The translations under genes and the position numbers were made by a program. 64,000 nucleotides of DNA, taken from contig NZ_JAIMCA010000003.1 in assembly GCF_025499465.1 (NCBI RefSeq), positions 620,001 through 684,000 of the forward strand. The letters run 5' to 3'. Below are positions 57,235 through 64,000 of the stretch, piece by piece. Each line of letters begins with the position of its first letter. Position 1 is the first letter of the stretch. Under the pieces are notes generated by a model. The model was given only the letters and a program-made list of their open reading frames with translations, was not told the DNA's origin and made no database searches. This DNA is from Allobosea sp. BH3 (GTDB lineage: Bacteria > Pseudomonadota > Alphaproteobacteria > Rhizobiales > Beijerinckiaceae).

Positions 57235-58320
57235 GGTCGAGGCCCGATACAGCAGGCTGCCGTCGCCATAGGAATAGAAGCGGTATTTCGCCGCGATCGC
57301 ATGAGCATAGGCGCGTTTCATCACGTCCAGCCCGCAGAATGCGGAAACGAGCATGAACAGCGTCGAGCGCGGCAGGTGGAAATTCGTCATCAGCATGTCG
57401 ACCGCGCGGAAGCGGTAGCCCGGCGTGATGAAGATCGCCGTGTCGCCCGAGAAGGGCTGGATGGTGCCGTCCTCGCTCGCCGCGCTCTCGATCAGCCGCA
57501 GCGAGGTGGTGCCGACGCAGACGATCCGCCCGCCCCTTGCCTTCAATGCGTTGAGGGCGCCTGCCGTCTCGGCCGTGACCGTTCCCCATTCGGCATGCAT
57601 GCGGTGGTCGTCGGTGTTCTCCGCCTTGACCGGCAGGAAGGTCCCGGCGCCGACATGCAGCGTCACGAAATGGCGCGAGACGCCGCGCGCTTCCAGCGCC
57701 GCAAAGAGTTCCGGCGTGAAGTGGAGGCCCGCCGTCGGCGCGGCGACCGCCCCATCCTGCCGGGCATAGGCCGTCTGGTAGTCCGTGGCGTCCGCACTGT
57801 CGGCTGGGCGCTTGCCCGCGATATAGGGCGGCAGCGGCAATTCGCCGAGCCGCGCGATCGCCTCGTCAAGATAGGCGCTGGTCAGACTGAACTGCAGCTC
57901 GACCTCGCCGCCCTCGCTCTTGGCGAGCACCTCGGCCTGCAGACGGCCCAGTTCGCAGGCGTTGCTGGCGCCCTCCGCATCGAAGACGACCGTCTCGCCG
58001 ACGGCGAGCTTCTTGGCGGGGCGGGCGAAGGCAAGCCAGCGATCCTCGCTCTCGCGCTTGTGCAGCATGATCTCGATGCGGGCCGAATCCGCCCCGCGAT
58101 AGCGGCGCCCGCGCAGGCGCGAGGGGATGACGCGCGTGTCGTTGAGGACGAGCGCGTCGCCCGGCTGCAGCAGCGAAACCAGGTCGCGAACATGGGCGTC
58201 CGCGAGGGGCTCGGCGGCATCCGGCCGGACGACGAGCAGCCGCGCCGCATCGCGTGGGCTCGCGGGCCTCAGCGCGATACGATCCTCGGGCAGGTCGAAG
58301 TCGAAGAGATCGACGTTCAT
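57217..58320 (-). CDS. queA: tRNA preQ1(34) S-adenosylmethionine ribosyltransferase-isomerase
   Basis: Adds the cyclopentene ring precursor to preQ1 at tRNA position 34 in queuosine synthesis. The 367-residue protein has [15 protein letters not shown] and the catalytic-site motif [13 protein letters not shown]. Also seen are [15 protein letters not shown] and the C-terminal [16 protein letters not shown]. The last about five codons (PSLRA) and the stop lie within a family C repeat, so the natural C-terminus has been replaced. Two cyclophilins are upstream. Confidence 0.95.
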   Translation of the reverse strand: MNVDLFDFDLPEDRIALRPASPRDAARLLVVRPDAAEPLADAHVRDLVSLLQPGDALVLNDTRVIPSRLRGRRYRGADSARIEIMLHKRESEDRWLAFARPAKKLAVGETVVFDAEGASNACELGRLQAEVLAKSEGGEVELQFSLTSAYLDEAIARLGELPLPPYIAGKRPADSADATDYQTAYARQDGAVAAPTAGLHFTPELFAALEARGVSRHFVTLHVGAGTFLPVKAENTDDHRMHAEWGTVTAETAGALNALKARGGRIVCVGTTSLRLIESAASEDGTIQPFSGDTAIFITPGYRFRAVDMLMTNFHLPRSTLFMLVSAFCGLDVMKRAYAHAIAAKYRFYSYGDGSLLYRASTPSLRA

Positions 58321-58345
58321 CGTCAGCAGGGATTGTCCAAAAGCA

Positions 58346-58461
58346 GCGAGCCCTCATCCTGAGGAACGAGCGAAGCTCGTATCTCGAAGGATGTTCCAGT
58401 GCGTACTGGAACTGCCCTTCGAGACGCCGCGCAGCGCGGCTCCTCGGGACGAGGGCTCGCC
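58346..58461. repeat. intergenic repeat, family D
   Basis: The left arm GCGAGCCCTCATCCTGAGGA...AAGCTCGTATCTCGAAGGATG and the right arm CCCTTCGAGACGCC...CCTCGGGACGAGGGCTCGC form a long hairpin. A dispersed repeat of this type (CTCATCCTGAGGAGC...CTCGAAGGATG) is common in Rhizobiales genomes. Confidence 0.7.
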
Positions 58462-58474
58462 TTAAACGAAGTCC

Positions 58475-58945
58475 TCAGGCCGCGTCGGCCATGACCTTCA
58501 TCGAGACGATGGAGTCGGGATCGCGTACGGGCTCGCCGCGTTTGATCATGTCGACATTGTCCATGCCTTCGACCACCTGGCCCCAGACGGTGTACTGCTT
58601 GTCGAGGAAGCGGGCGTCATCGAAGACGATGAAGAACTGGCTGTTGGCCGAGTTCGGGTTCTGGGCGCGGGCCATCGAACAGATGCCGCGCACATGCGGC
58701 TCGGCGTTGAACTCCTGCGCAAGGTCCGGATAGTCCGAGCCGCCGGTGCCGGTGCCATGCGGGCAGCCGACCTGGGCCATGAAGCCGTCGATGACGCGGT
58801 GGAAGACGATGCCGTCATAGAAGCCCTCGCGGGCCAGCATCTTGATGCGCTCGACATGGTTCGGCGCGAGGTCGGGACGCAGCTTGATGACGACGGGGCC
58901 CTTGGTCGTCTCCATGACGATGGTGTTCTCGGGATCAAGCGACAT
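58475..58945 (-). CDS. cytosolic cyclophilin-type peptidyl-prolyl cis-trans isomerase
   Basis: The 156-residue cyclophilin begins MSLDPENTIVMETTKGPVV without a signal peptide. The catalytic-core motifs are FHRVIDGFMAQVG and NSQFFIVFDDARFLDKQYTVWG. It is closest in type to the cytosolic PpiB. Its ATG shares one base with the stop of the TonB-like gene upstream (TGATG), so they are coupled. A signal-bearing cyclophilin lies two genes upstream. Confidence 0.92.
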   Translation of the reverse strand: MSLDPENTIVMETTKGPVVIKLRPDLAPNHVERIKMLAREGFYDGIVFHRVIDGFMAQVGCPHGTGTGGSDYPDLAQEFNAEPHVRGICSMARAQNPNSANSQFFIVFDDARFLDKQYTVWGQVVEGMDNVDMIKRGEPVRDPDSIVSMKVMADAA

Positions 58946-59607
58946 CAGATTTGCCTTTCGTTGGACGGCCCACGGCCGTGGAAGCGGATAGTGAAGGGGC
59001 GCCCCGCGATACTCGCTCCGAGGCCCGCCGACAACCTCATTGGCGTGCAGCTGCGAATGGCCTCGACGGCCGAATCGCTGAAACGCTTCTGGAATTCGGC
59101 ATCGCCCCGGCGCGTCTCCCAGGTCACGCGCGGCTGCCCGAAGAGGCTGCCGTCGCGGCGCAGGCTGAAGCGGACGGAAACCATGGCGCCGGTGAGATCG
59201 CCCGGCAGAGCTGGCGGGCTCCAGCAGCGTCTTAGCGCCGGCGCGAGGTCGACGAGCTTGTCGACGGCCTCGCCGCCCTCCTGCGAAGGCGTCTCGGGCG
59301 AAACCGAGCCGATCAGGCCGATTTCTCCGCTGCCCTGCCTCAGCGGCGGGCCGACACGGCGCTGCTCGAGGCCGGGAACGTCCTCCTGGCCGCCGAATGG
59401 TCCGCCGATGCCGGGATTGTAGCGCTGCCCGCTCTGCGGGGGCAGGATCGGGTTCTGCGAGCCCGAAGGCGGCGGCAGCACCGGATTCTGCGAGCCGGAG
59501 GGCGGCGGCAGGCCGAGATCGCGCGTATCCTGCGCCATGGCGGCGATGCCCGGGGGCCCGAAGGCCAGGCCGGCGAAGGCGAGACACAGGAGAGCCGTCC
59601 GTTTCAT
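58945..59607 (-). CDS. exported TonB/TolA C-terminal-like protein
   Basis: The 220-residue product has a signal peptide (about 1-25, MKRTALLCLAFAGLAFG...AMAQ). A proline-rich repeat LPPPSGSQNPV / LPPPSGSQNPI follows at about 33-60, encoded by a near-perfect 33-base tandem repeat. The C-terminal domain (about 130-220: MVSVRFSLRRDGSLFGQPRV, FSDSAVEAIRSCTPMRL) resembles TonB or TolA C-terminal domains. No transmembrane helix other than the signal is present, so it may be a free periplasmic protein. The function is unknown. Confidence 0.75.
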   Translation of the reverse strand: MKRTALLCLAFAGLAFGPPGIAAMAQDTRDLGLPPPSGSQNPVLPPPSGSQNPILPPQSGQRYNPGIGGPFGGQEDVPGLEQRRVGPPLRQGSGEIGLIGSVSPETPSQEGGEAVDKLVDLAPALRRCWSPPALPGDLTGAMVSVRFSLRRDGSLFGQPRVTWETRRGDAEFQKRFSDSAVEAIRSCTPMRLSAGLGASIAGRPFTIRFHGRGPSNERQI

Positions 59608-59669
59608 CGCCACGGCCCTCCTTGTCCGTGTCACTGGGTCACCTGGACCGTGTCACTTGCCCGGCAGCG

Positions 59670-60221
59670 TCACTTGACGTCGGACTGCATCCGCATGCGG
59701 ACGATCTTGTCCGGGCCGCTCACCTGGCCGTTGTTAGAACTCGAGCCCTTCTTGATCTTGCGCACCGCCTCCATGCCGGAGACGACCTCGCCGAAGAGCG
59801 TGTACTGGCCAGTCAGCGAGCCGCAGCCCTCATAGCAGATGAAGAACTGGGAATTGGCGGAATCCGGCGACTGCGAGCGCGCCATGCCGAGGGAGCCGAC
59901 CTTGTAGGGTGTCGGCGTGAACTCAGCCGGGAGGTTCGGCAGGTCGGACTTGCCCGTGCCGGTGCCAGTCGGATCGCCGGTCTGCGCCATGAAGCCGTCG
60001 ATGACCCGATGGAAGACGATGCCGTCATAGAAGCCGCGCTTCACCAGCGTCTTTATCTGCGCGACATGCTTGGGCGCGAGATCGGGCCGCAGGCGGATGG
60101 TGACAGGCCCGTCCTTGGTTTCCAGCACGACTGTGTTCTCGGGGTCGGGCTTCGGCGCCTGGGCCTGAGCGGCCCCCAGCGTGACGACGACGGCAAGGGC
60201 GGCGAGCGAGCTGCGCAGCAT
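59670..60221 (-). CDS. exported cyclophilin-type peptidyl-prolyl cis-trans isomerase
   Basis: The 183-residue protein has a signal peptide (MLRSSLAALAVVVTLGAAQA) and a cyclophilin domain with FHRVIDGFMAQTG and NSQFFICYEGCGSLTGQYTLFG. GGAG lies seven bases before the ATG at 60219-60221, which decides the start over ones further upstream. It is predicted to act in the periplasm. Downstream in the same direction are the TonB-like gene, the cytosolic cyclophilin and queA. Confidence 0.9.
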   Translation of the reverse strand: MLRSSLAALAVVVTLGAAQAQAPKPDPENTVVLETKDGPVTIRLRPDLAPKHVAQIKTLVKRGFYDGIVFHRVIDGFMAQTGDPTGTGTGKSDLPNLPAEFTPTPYKVGSLGMARSQSPDSANSQFFICYEGCGSLTGQYTLFGEVVSGMEAVRKIKKGSSSNNGQVSGPDKIVRMRMQSDVK

Positions 60222-60544
60222 GAAGATCTCCATGGCCGCCGGCGAACCCGGCGGATGGCCGGTCGATAGCCGCATCCTTTGGCCGGAACAAGGCATCTGC
60301 GTTGCCGAATCGAGCGTTGCTGCACTGCACAAGAGCAGTCGAAACAAATTTTGCAAAAATTCGAGGCTTACGATGCCTAAACTGATGACAGCACCGTCAC
60401 AATCAGCTAATCCTTTTCGCGCTGGGAGCGTTTTGTCAGACAAGACGCTGCGGACCAGGTCTCGGGAGGAGCAAACGCCCGCCTTGCATATGAGCCGCCC
60501 GCTTTGAATGGGCGCTGATGCAGCGGTAAAAAAAGACTACCAAG

Positions 60545-60571
60545 AGGCAAGGCATCGGCCTTGCCTTTTTT
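60545..60571 (+). terminator. orphan rho-independent terminator
   Basis: A 9-bp stem AGGCAAGGC/GCCTTGCCT with an ATCG loop runs directly into a T6 tract on the plus strand. No plus-strand gene precedes it within 5.8 kb. Flanking arms AAAGACT and AGTCTTT (60532-60588) extend the palindrome. Upstream sequence folds into further hairpins, so this may end a small RNA or a very short mRNA. Confidence 0.65.
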
Positions 60572-60619
60572 CTTGGGCGAAAGTCTTTCAGCGGCCTCGA
60601 TTCGATTTCACCGAACAGT

Positions 60620-60754
60620 CCGTCGTTGCGAGTCCCCCGGGTCTTTCCTTCGGCAAGCTCGAGAACAGGCGCTGCGAAGCAATCCAGGGGGCTGAGTTGA
60701 ACGGCTCGCCCAGCCCCCTGGATTGCCTCGTCGCTTCGCTCCTCGCAATGACGC
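60620..60754. repeat. family C inverted repeat, copy 3 (DUF1467 3' end)
   Basis: It shows CGTCGTTGCGAG at the left, GCGAAGCAATCCAGGGGGCTG, then CAGCCCCCTGGATTGCCTCG and CTCCTCGCAATGACG. The central arms are complementary over about 20 bases. It ends four bases before the stop codon of the DUF1467 gene and lies at the inferred rearrangement junction. Confidence 0.75.
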
Positions 60755-60758
60755 GCGG

Positions 60759-60989
60759 TCAGATGTCGTAGGTCACCCAGACATACCAGACACCGACGAA
60801 GATCACCGCAGCGATGACCGAGGTGATTGCCGCTTTCTTGAGCAGGCCCGGCAACACCGGCGCGCCCGGCTCCGTTCCTGCTACGACATCGCCCGTCTCA
60901 TGCTGGCTGCGGACCCCGAAGGGCAGCACGGCGAACAGTGTGATCCACCAGATCACGAAATAAAGCGCGATGCCCCCGACGAGGTTCAT
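60759..60989 (-). CDS. DUF1467 family small membrane protein
   Basis: The 76-residue protein has two hydrophobic helices (about 3-24 IALYFVIWWITLFAVLPFG, and about 50-72 AAITSVIAAVIFVGVWYV), with GVRSQHETGDVVAGTEPGAP between them, the hallmark of DUF1467. Function is unknown. Its ATG overlaps the RidA stop (ATGA). It usually sits between mce and proS in Rhizobiales; here proS is far away and RidA is inserted. Confidence 0.88.
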   Translation of the reverse strand: MNLVGGIALYFVIWWITLFAVLPFGVRSQHETGDVVAGTEPGAPVLPGLLKKAAITSVIAAVIFVGVWYVWVTYDI

Positions 60990-61378
60990 GTTCTTCCCTT
61001 GGCCAGGGCGATGCACGAGAAGGCGACCCGCGCCTGCGTCGGCACGCCGAAGCGGGCCGTGTGGCGCGCCGGCAGCCCGCCCGGGAAGTGCTTCACATAT
61101 TCGGCGTTGCACGCAGCGTAATCGGCCGGATCGGTGATCAGCATGGTCATCTGGACGACGCGATCGAGGCCGCTGCCCGCCTCCACCAATATCTCACTCA
61201 CACGGCCGAGCGCGTTGCGGACCTCTTCGGCAGGCGTCTCGCCGCGATGGATGCCCCGCGCAGGATCGTGCGGCGCCGAATGGCCCGAGACGAACACGAG
61301 GCCGCCGGCGACGGTGGCGGCGCTGAAGGGGCGTGGCGAGCCGGGCTCCGGCTCTCCGAGAAAGGCGATCTCGTCCAT
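60986..61378 (-). CDS. RidA/YjgF family protein
   Basis: The 130-residue protein matches Rid/YjgF enamine-imine deaminases: VAGGLVFVSGHSAPHDPARG, EEVRNALGRVSEILVEAGSG, and VQMTMLITDPADYAACNAEY, with a late PTQARVAFSCIAL. The conserved Arg (in RVAFSC) expected to bind the carboxylate is present. The start at 61376-61378 follows mce by four bases. Its overlap with DUF1467 suggests one operon with mce. The substrate is inferred only. Confidence 0.87.
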   Translation of the reverse strand: MDEIAFLGEPEPGSPRPFSAATVAGGLVFVSGHSAPHDPARGIHRGETPAEEVRNALGRVSEILVEAGSGLDRVVQMTMLITDPADYAACNAEYVKHFPGGLPARHTARFGVPTQARVAFSCIALAKGRT

Positions 61379-61382
61379 GGCC

Positions 61383-61787
61383 TCAGGCCTGCTCCAGCTC
61401 GACCAGCGTGCCGAGGAAATCCTTGGGGTGCAGGAACAGCACCGGCTTGCCATGCGCGCCGATGCGCGGTTCGCCGGAACCGAGCACGCGAGCGCCTTGC
61501 GCCTTCAGCCTGTCGCGGGCGGCGAGGATGTCGTCGACCTCGTAGCAGATATGGTGGATGCCACCATCGGCATTGCGCTCGAGGAACTTCGCGATCGGCG
61601 AATCGGCGCCGAGCGGCTCCAGCAGCTCGATCTTGGTGTTGGGCAGTTCGACGAAGACGACGGTGACGCCGTGCTCCGGCTCGGGCTGCGGCTGGGAGAC
61701 GCGTGCGCCCAGAGTGTCGCGATAGAGCGCTGTCGAGGCCGCAAGATCCTTCACGGCGATGGCGACATGGTTCAGGCGTCCGATCAT
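61383..61787 (-). CDS. mce: methylmalonyl-CoA epimerase
   Basis: Racemises (2R)/(2S)-methylmalonyl-CoA in propionate metabolism. The 134-residue VOC-fold protein has paired beta-alpha-beta modules with metal ligands near GRLNHVAIAVKD (His7), IHHICYEVDD and the final LGTLVELEQ. Length matches the family. It is just downstream of ribonuclease J, a conserved alphaproteobacterial order. Confidence 0.92.
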   Translation of the reverse strand: MIGRLNHVAIAVKDLAASTALYRDTLGARVSQPQPEPEHGVTVVFVELPNTKIELLEPLGADSPIAKFLERNADGGIHHICYEVDDILAARDRLKAQGARVLGSGEPRIGAHGKPVLFLHPKDFLGTLVELEQA

Positions 61788-61805
61788 CTTCGCTTTCTCC
61801 GGCGC

Positions 61806-61910
61806 GGCACTCTAGCATCGGACCGAAAAGTGGAATCCACTTTTCGGTCCGATGCGATACCAATGCGATAGATCATCGTTATCGCCTCCCATGGGCGGCG
61901 CGATGATCTA
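61806..61910. repeat. two-hairpin intergenic repeat, family A copy 3
   Basis: Hairpin 1 is an almost perfect 41-base palindrome (61815-61855) with core CCGAAAAGTGG/CCACTTTTCGG. Hairpin 2 is closed by TAGATCATCG (61869-61878) and CGATGATCTA (61901-61910). It ends nine bases before the rnj stop. The closing stem keeps pairing relative to copy 1 despite changed bases. Confidence 0.8.
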
Positions 61911-61919
61911 GGGCCTGTT

Positions 61920-63590
61920 CTACACCTCGATCACCAGCGCGTGCACCAGCGGCTTCTTGCCCCACTCCTCGTTGACGGCGCTGCGGACGCCGCGCTCCAG
62001 CGCGTTGCGCAGCGCCTCCGGGTCACGGCGGCGGGCCTTCGGAATATTATCGAGCAGGTCGGCGACGGTGTCCGCAACGTACTCGTCGAAATCGGTGCCG
62101 TCGCGGGTGCGCGGCGGCAGGCCGAGCACGGCGATCTCCGGCTCGCCTGCGATGCTACCCTTCTCGTCGACCGCGACCGCGATCGAGACGATGCCCGCAA
62201 AGGAGAGGCGCCGGCGCTCCTGCACCGTCTTCTCCAGCGCGTTCACCAGCAGGGCGCCATCCTGATAGAGCCGGCCATGCGGGACCTCGTCGATCTTGGA
62301 GGCGCCTGCGGCCCCGATCGCGACGACGTCGCCATTGCCGGCGCGCAGCACGTGCTTGACGCCGAGGTTGCGGGCGAAATGCTCATGCTCGGCCAGATGC
62401 AGGTCCTCGCCATGGGCGGGGATCGCGATCTGCGGCTTCAGCCAGCCATAGAGCCTGGCCATCTCCTCGCGGCGCGGATGGCCGGAGACATGGACCAGAT
62501 GGGTGCGGTCTGTGATGATCTCGATATTGTCCCGCGCCAGGGCGTTGTGGATGTTGCCGACCGACTTCTCGTTGCCGGGAATGGTGCGCGAGGAGAAGAT
62601 CACGCGGTCGCCCGGCGACAGCGCGATCTCGGGGTGATCGTCCGCAGCAATGCGGGAAAGCGCCGCGCGCGGCTCGCCCTGGCTGCCGGTGAGCAGCGCC
62701 ACGACCTTGTCGCGCGGCAGGTAGCCATAGGCGTCGACAGGCCGGAAGGGCGGGATGCCGTCGAGATAGCCGCATTCGCGCGCAACATCGATGACGCGCT
62801 CCATGGCGCGGCCCACGACCACGACATCGCGGTCATTCGCCATCGCGGCCTCCGCCACGGCGCGAAGCCGCGCGACGTTGGAAGCGAAAGTGGTCACGGC
62901 GACGCGGCCCGGCGCCGAGGCCACCAGCTCCTTCAGCTTGGCGGCGACGTCGGCCTCGCTCGGGCTCGTGCCGTCGCGCATGACGTTGGTCGAATCACAG
63001 ACGATCGCGAGCACGCCCTCGTCGCCGAGCTCACGCAGGCGCTTCTCGTCGGTGGGCAGGCCGACACGCGGCGTGGGGTCGATCTTCCAGTCGCCGGTAT
63101 GGACGACGAGGCCGGCCGGCGTGCGGATCGCAAGCGCGTTCGATTCCGGGATGGAGTGGGCGACCGGCACGAACTCGATGTCGAAGGGGCCGAGCGTGAT
63201 GCGCCCGCCCTGCGGCACGCCGTTGATCTCGACCTTGGGCGCGCCCGGCTCCCCGAGACGGCGGGTGGCCAGGAGGCCTGCGGCGAAGCGCGTGCAGTAG
63301 ACCGGCGCGCGCAAGGACGGCCAGAGCGCGGCGAGCGCGCCGATATGGTCCTCATGGGCATGGGTGATGACGATGCCCAGCAGGTTCGCGCGCTCCTCGA
63401 TGATATAGCGCAGGTCGGGCAGCACGATATCGATGCCCGGAGCCTCGGGCCCGGCAAAGGAGATGCCGCAATCGACCAGGATCCATTTTCGCCGCCCCTC
63501 GGGCCCGAAGCCGTAGAGCGCGGCGTTCATGCCGATCTCGCCGAGGCCACCGAGGGGAACGAAGACAAGCTGATCGCTGGAGCGGGTCAC
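61920..63590 (-). CDS. rnj: ribonuclease J
   Basis: Metallo-beta-lactamase/beta-CASP ribonuclease for mRNA decay and rRNA maturation. The 556-residue product has the zinc motif HAHEDH at 77-82 and the beta-CASP domain mid-protein. It also has the RNase J segment VSGHPRREEMARLYGWLKPQ and a C-terminal dimerisation domain. Length is standard for alphaproteobacterial RNase J. The order birA-rnj-mce is conserved in Rhizobiales. Confidence 0.95.
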   Translation of the reverse strand: MTRSSDQLVFVPLGGLGEIGMNAALYGFGPEGRRKWILVDCGISFAGPEAPGIDIVLPDLRYIIEERANLLGIVITHAHEDHIGALAALWPSLRAPVYCTRFAAGLLATRRLGEPGAPKVEINGVPQGGRITLGPFDIEFVPVAHSIPESNALAIRTPAGLVVHTGDWKIDPTPRVGLPTDEKRLRELGDEGVLAIVCDSTNVMRDGTSPSEADVAAKLKELVASAPGRVAVTTFASNVARLRAVAEAAMANDRDVVVVGRAMERVIDVARECGYLDGIPPFRPVDAYGYLPRDKVVALLTGSQGEPRAALSRIAADDHPEIALSPGDRVIFSSRTIPGNEKSVGNIHNALARDNIEIITDRTHLVHVSGHPRREEMARLYGWLKPQIAIPAHGEDLHLAEHEHFARNLGVKHVLRAGNGDVVAIGAAGASKIDEVPHGRLYQDGALLVNALEKTVQERRRLSFAGIVSIAVAVDEKGSIAGEPEIAVLGLPPRTRDGTDFDEYVADTVADLLDNIPKARRRDPEALRNALERGVRSAVNEEWGKKPLVHALVIEV

Positions 63591-63679
63591 GAGTTATCCT
63601 GAAAGGCATGGATGCTGCCGGCGGCGCGCTCATCGCATCCCCGTCGCAACGTCCTGAAAGATGTTTCGGGAACGCGCGC

Positions 63680-63722
63680 CATCCCGGATGGAGCAAAGCC
63701 GAGCTGAGATCCGGGATGGCCC
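63680..63722. repeat. intergenic repeat, family F (birA-rnj gap)
   Basis: CATCCCGGATGGAGCAAAGC and GAGATCCGGGATGG form a weak inverted repeat in the 199-base gap between birA and rnj. It resembles 18158-18200. Confidence 0.5.
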
Positions 63723-63789
63723 GTGTTGGGCCGGAAATATCCCTTTAGCATGGTCCCGGCTGGGCAGGCCAGCAAGGCCGCTTGCAGCG

Positions 63790-64000
63790 TCAGCCTGTCC
63801 CGAAGAAAAGATCGCCCGCGTCGATCAGGCGGCGCCCGTTCTCGGCTTCGAGCTCGAGGCGCCCGGTCGGGTCGAGCCCGGCGAAGCGGCCTGAAAGCGG
63901 CCCTTCCGGCAGGCGGATCGTGATCGTCTCGCCGAGGAAGGCGGCGCGCTCGAGCCAGGCCGCCCGGATCGGGCCGAAGCCGCCGGGCTGCGACCAGATC
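63790..64000 (-). CDS. birA: biotin--[acetyl-CoA-carboxylase] ligase BirA, partial (C-terminus only)
   Basis: The last 70 codons are visible; the start lies beyond the right edge. The frame reads GFGPIRAAWLERAAFLGE, then LSGRFAGLDPTGRLELEAEN and ends AGDLFFGTG. This matches the end of the catalytic domain and the SH3-like C-terminal domain of BirA, which attaches biotin to carboxylase carrier protein. Neighbouring rnj and mce agree with the usual nuo-birA-rnj-mce order. Confidence 0.85.
   Translation of the reverse strand, partial: IWSQPGGFGPIRAAWLERAAFLGETITIRLPEGPLSGRFAGLDPTGRLELEAENGRRLIDAGDLFFGTG

Noticed and set aside
60376-60510. A 44-codon plus-strand ORF ahead of the orphan terminator
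   Set aside because: No clear ribosome site, and a composition of Ser/Arg/Pro without a recognisable pattern. The segment is treated as a candidate RNA; a coding role stays possible.

Overview
The window looks like the chromosome of a GC-rich alphaproteobacterium of the Hyphomicrobiales, perhaps a Bosea-like or related lineage. That placement rests on recognised gene order, a ribosomal protein S2 with a long C-terminal extension, a short prolyl-tRNA synthetase without the editing insert, LexA-type boxes of the GTTC-N7-GTTC form, and several intergenic palindrome families of the kind found in Rhizobiales. It was not checked against any database. Nearly everything is core housekeeping. I see no tRNA, rRNA, insertion sequence, prophage or CRISPR array.

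Left block (1-21.7 kb, almost all minus strand): fabZ (cut by the window edge), lpxD, bamA, rseP, dxr, cdsA, uppS, frr, pyrH, tsf and rpsB. This is the classic envelope, isoprenoid and translation cluster, transcribed from a recognisable rpsB promoter with a folded leader. A plus-strand membrane diguanylate cyclase follows, then minus-strand dnaE, a tiny gene with an SOS-type promoter, lolD, lolC and proS.

Middle block (21.8-60.3 kb): coaD, a 40-codon small membrane ORF, an ABC-F ATPase, a Tat-exported deaminase, holC with a lipoprotein gene, and pepA. Next come lptF-lptG-lptD-pdxA-rsmA (LPS export, vitamin B6, 16S rRNA methylation), convergent gmk-yicC-mltG, and the fatty acid genes fabF-acpP-fabG-fabD. 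An AraC/GyrI-like regulator precedes rpsF-rpsR-DUF2232-rplI, then dnaB-alr-radA-cvpA-purF, an SDR and a secreted hydrolase. The block ends with der, a YfgM-like protein, queA and two cyclophilins flanking a TonB-like protein.

Right block (60.7-64 kb, minus strand): a DUF1467 protein, RidA, methylmalonyl-CoA epimerase, ribonuclease J and the C-terminal part of birA.

The most interesting signal is at 17.84-18.04 kb. A 36-codon single-helix membrane protein has a strong Shine-Dalgarno and its own terminator hairpin. Its promoter has a -35/-10 spacer almost exactly filled by a GTTC-N7-GTTC LexA-type box, with a third GTTC beside it. It reads as an SOS-induced small membrane protein, analogous in logic to Caulobacter SidA. 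A second GTTC-N7-GTTC box lies 38 bases upstream of the dnaB start codon. Other points of note are a folded rpsB leader just after its promoter, hairpin-forming repeat families with compensatory base changes between copies, a repeat that supplies the stop codon of queA, an orphan terminator with structured upstream sequence at 60.4-60.6 kb, and the apparent absence of surA and bamB from their usual loci.
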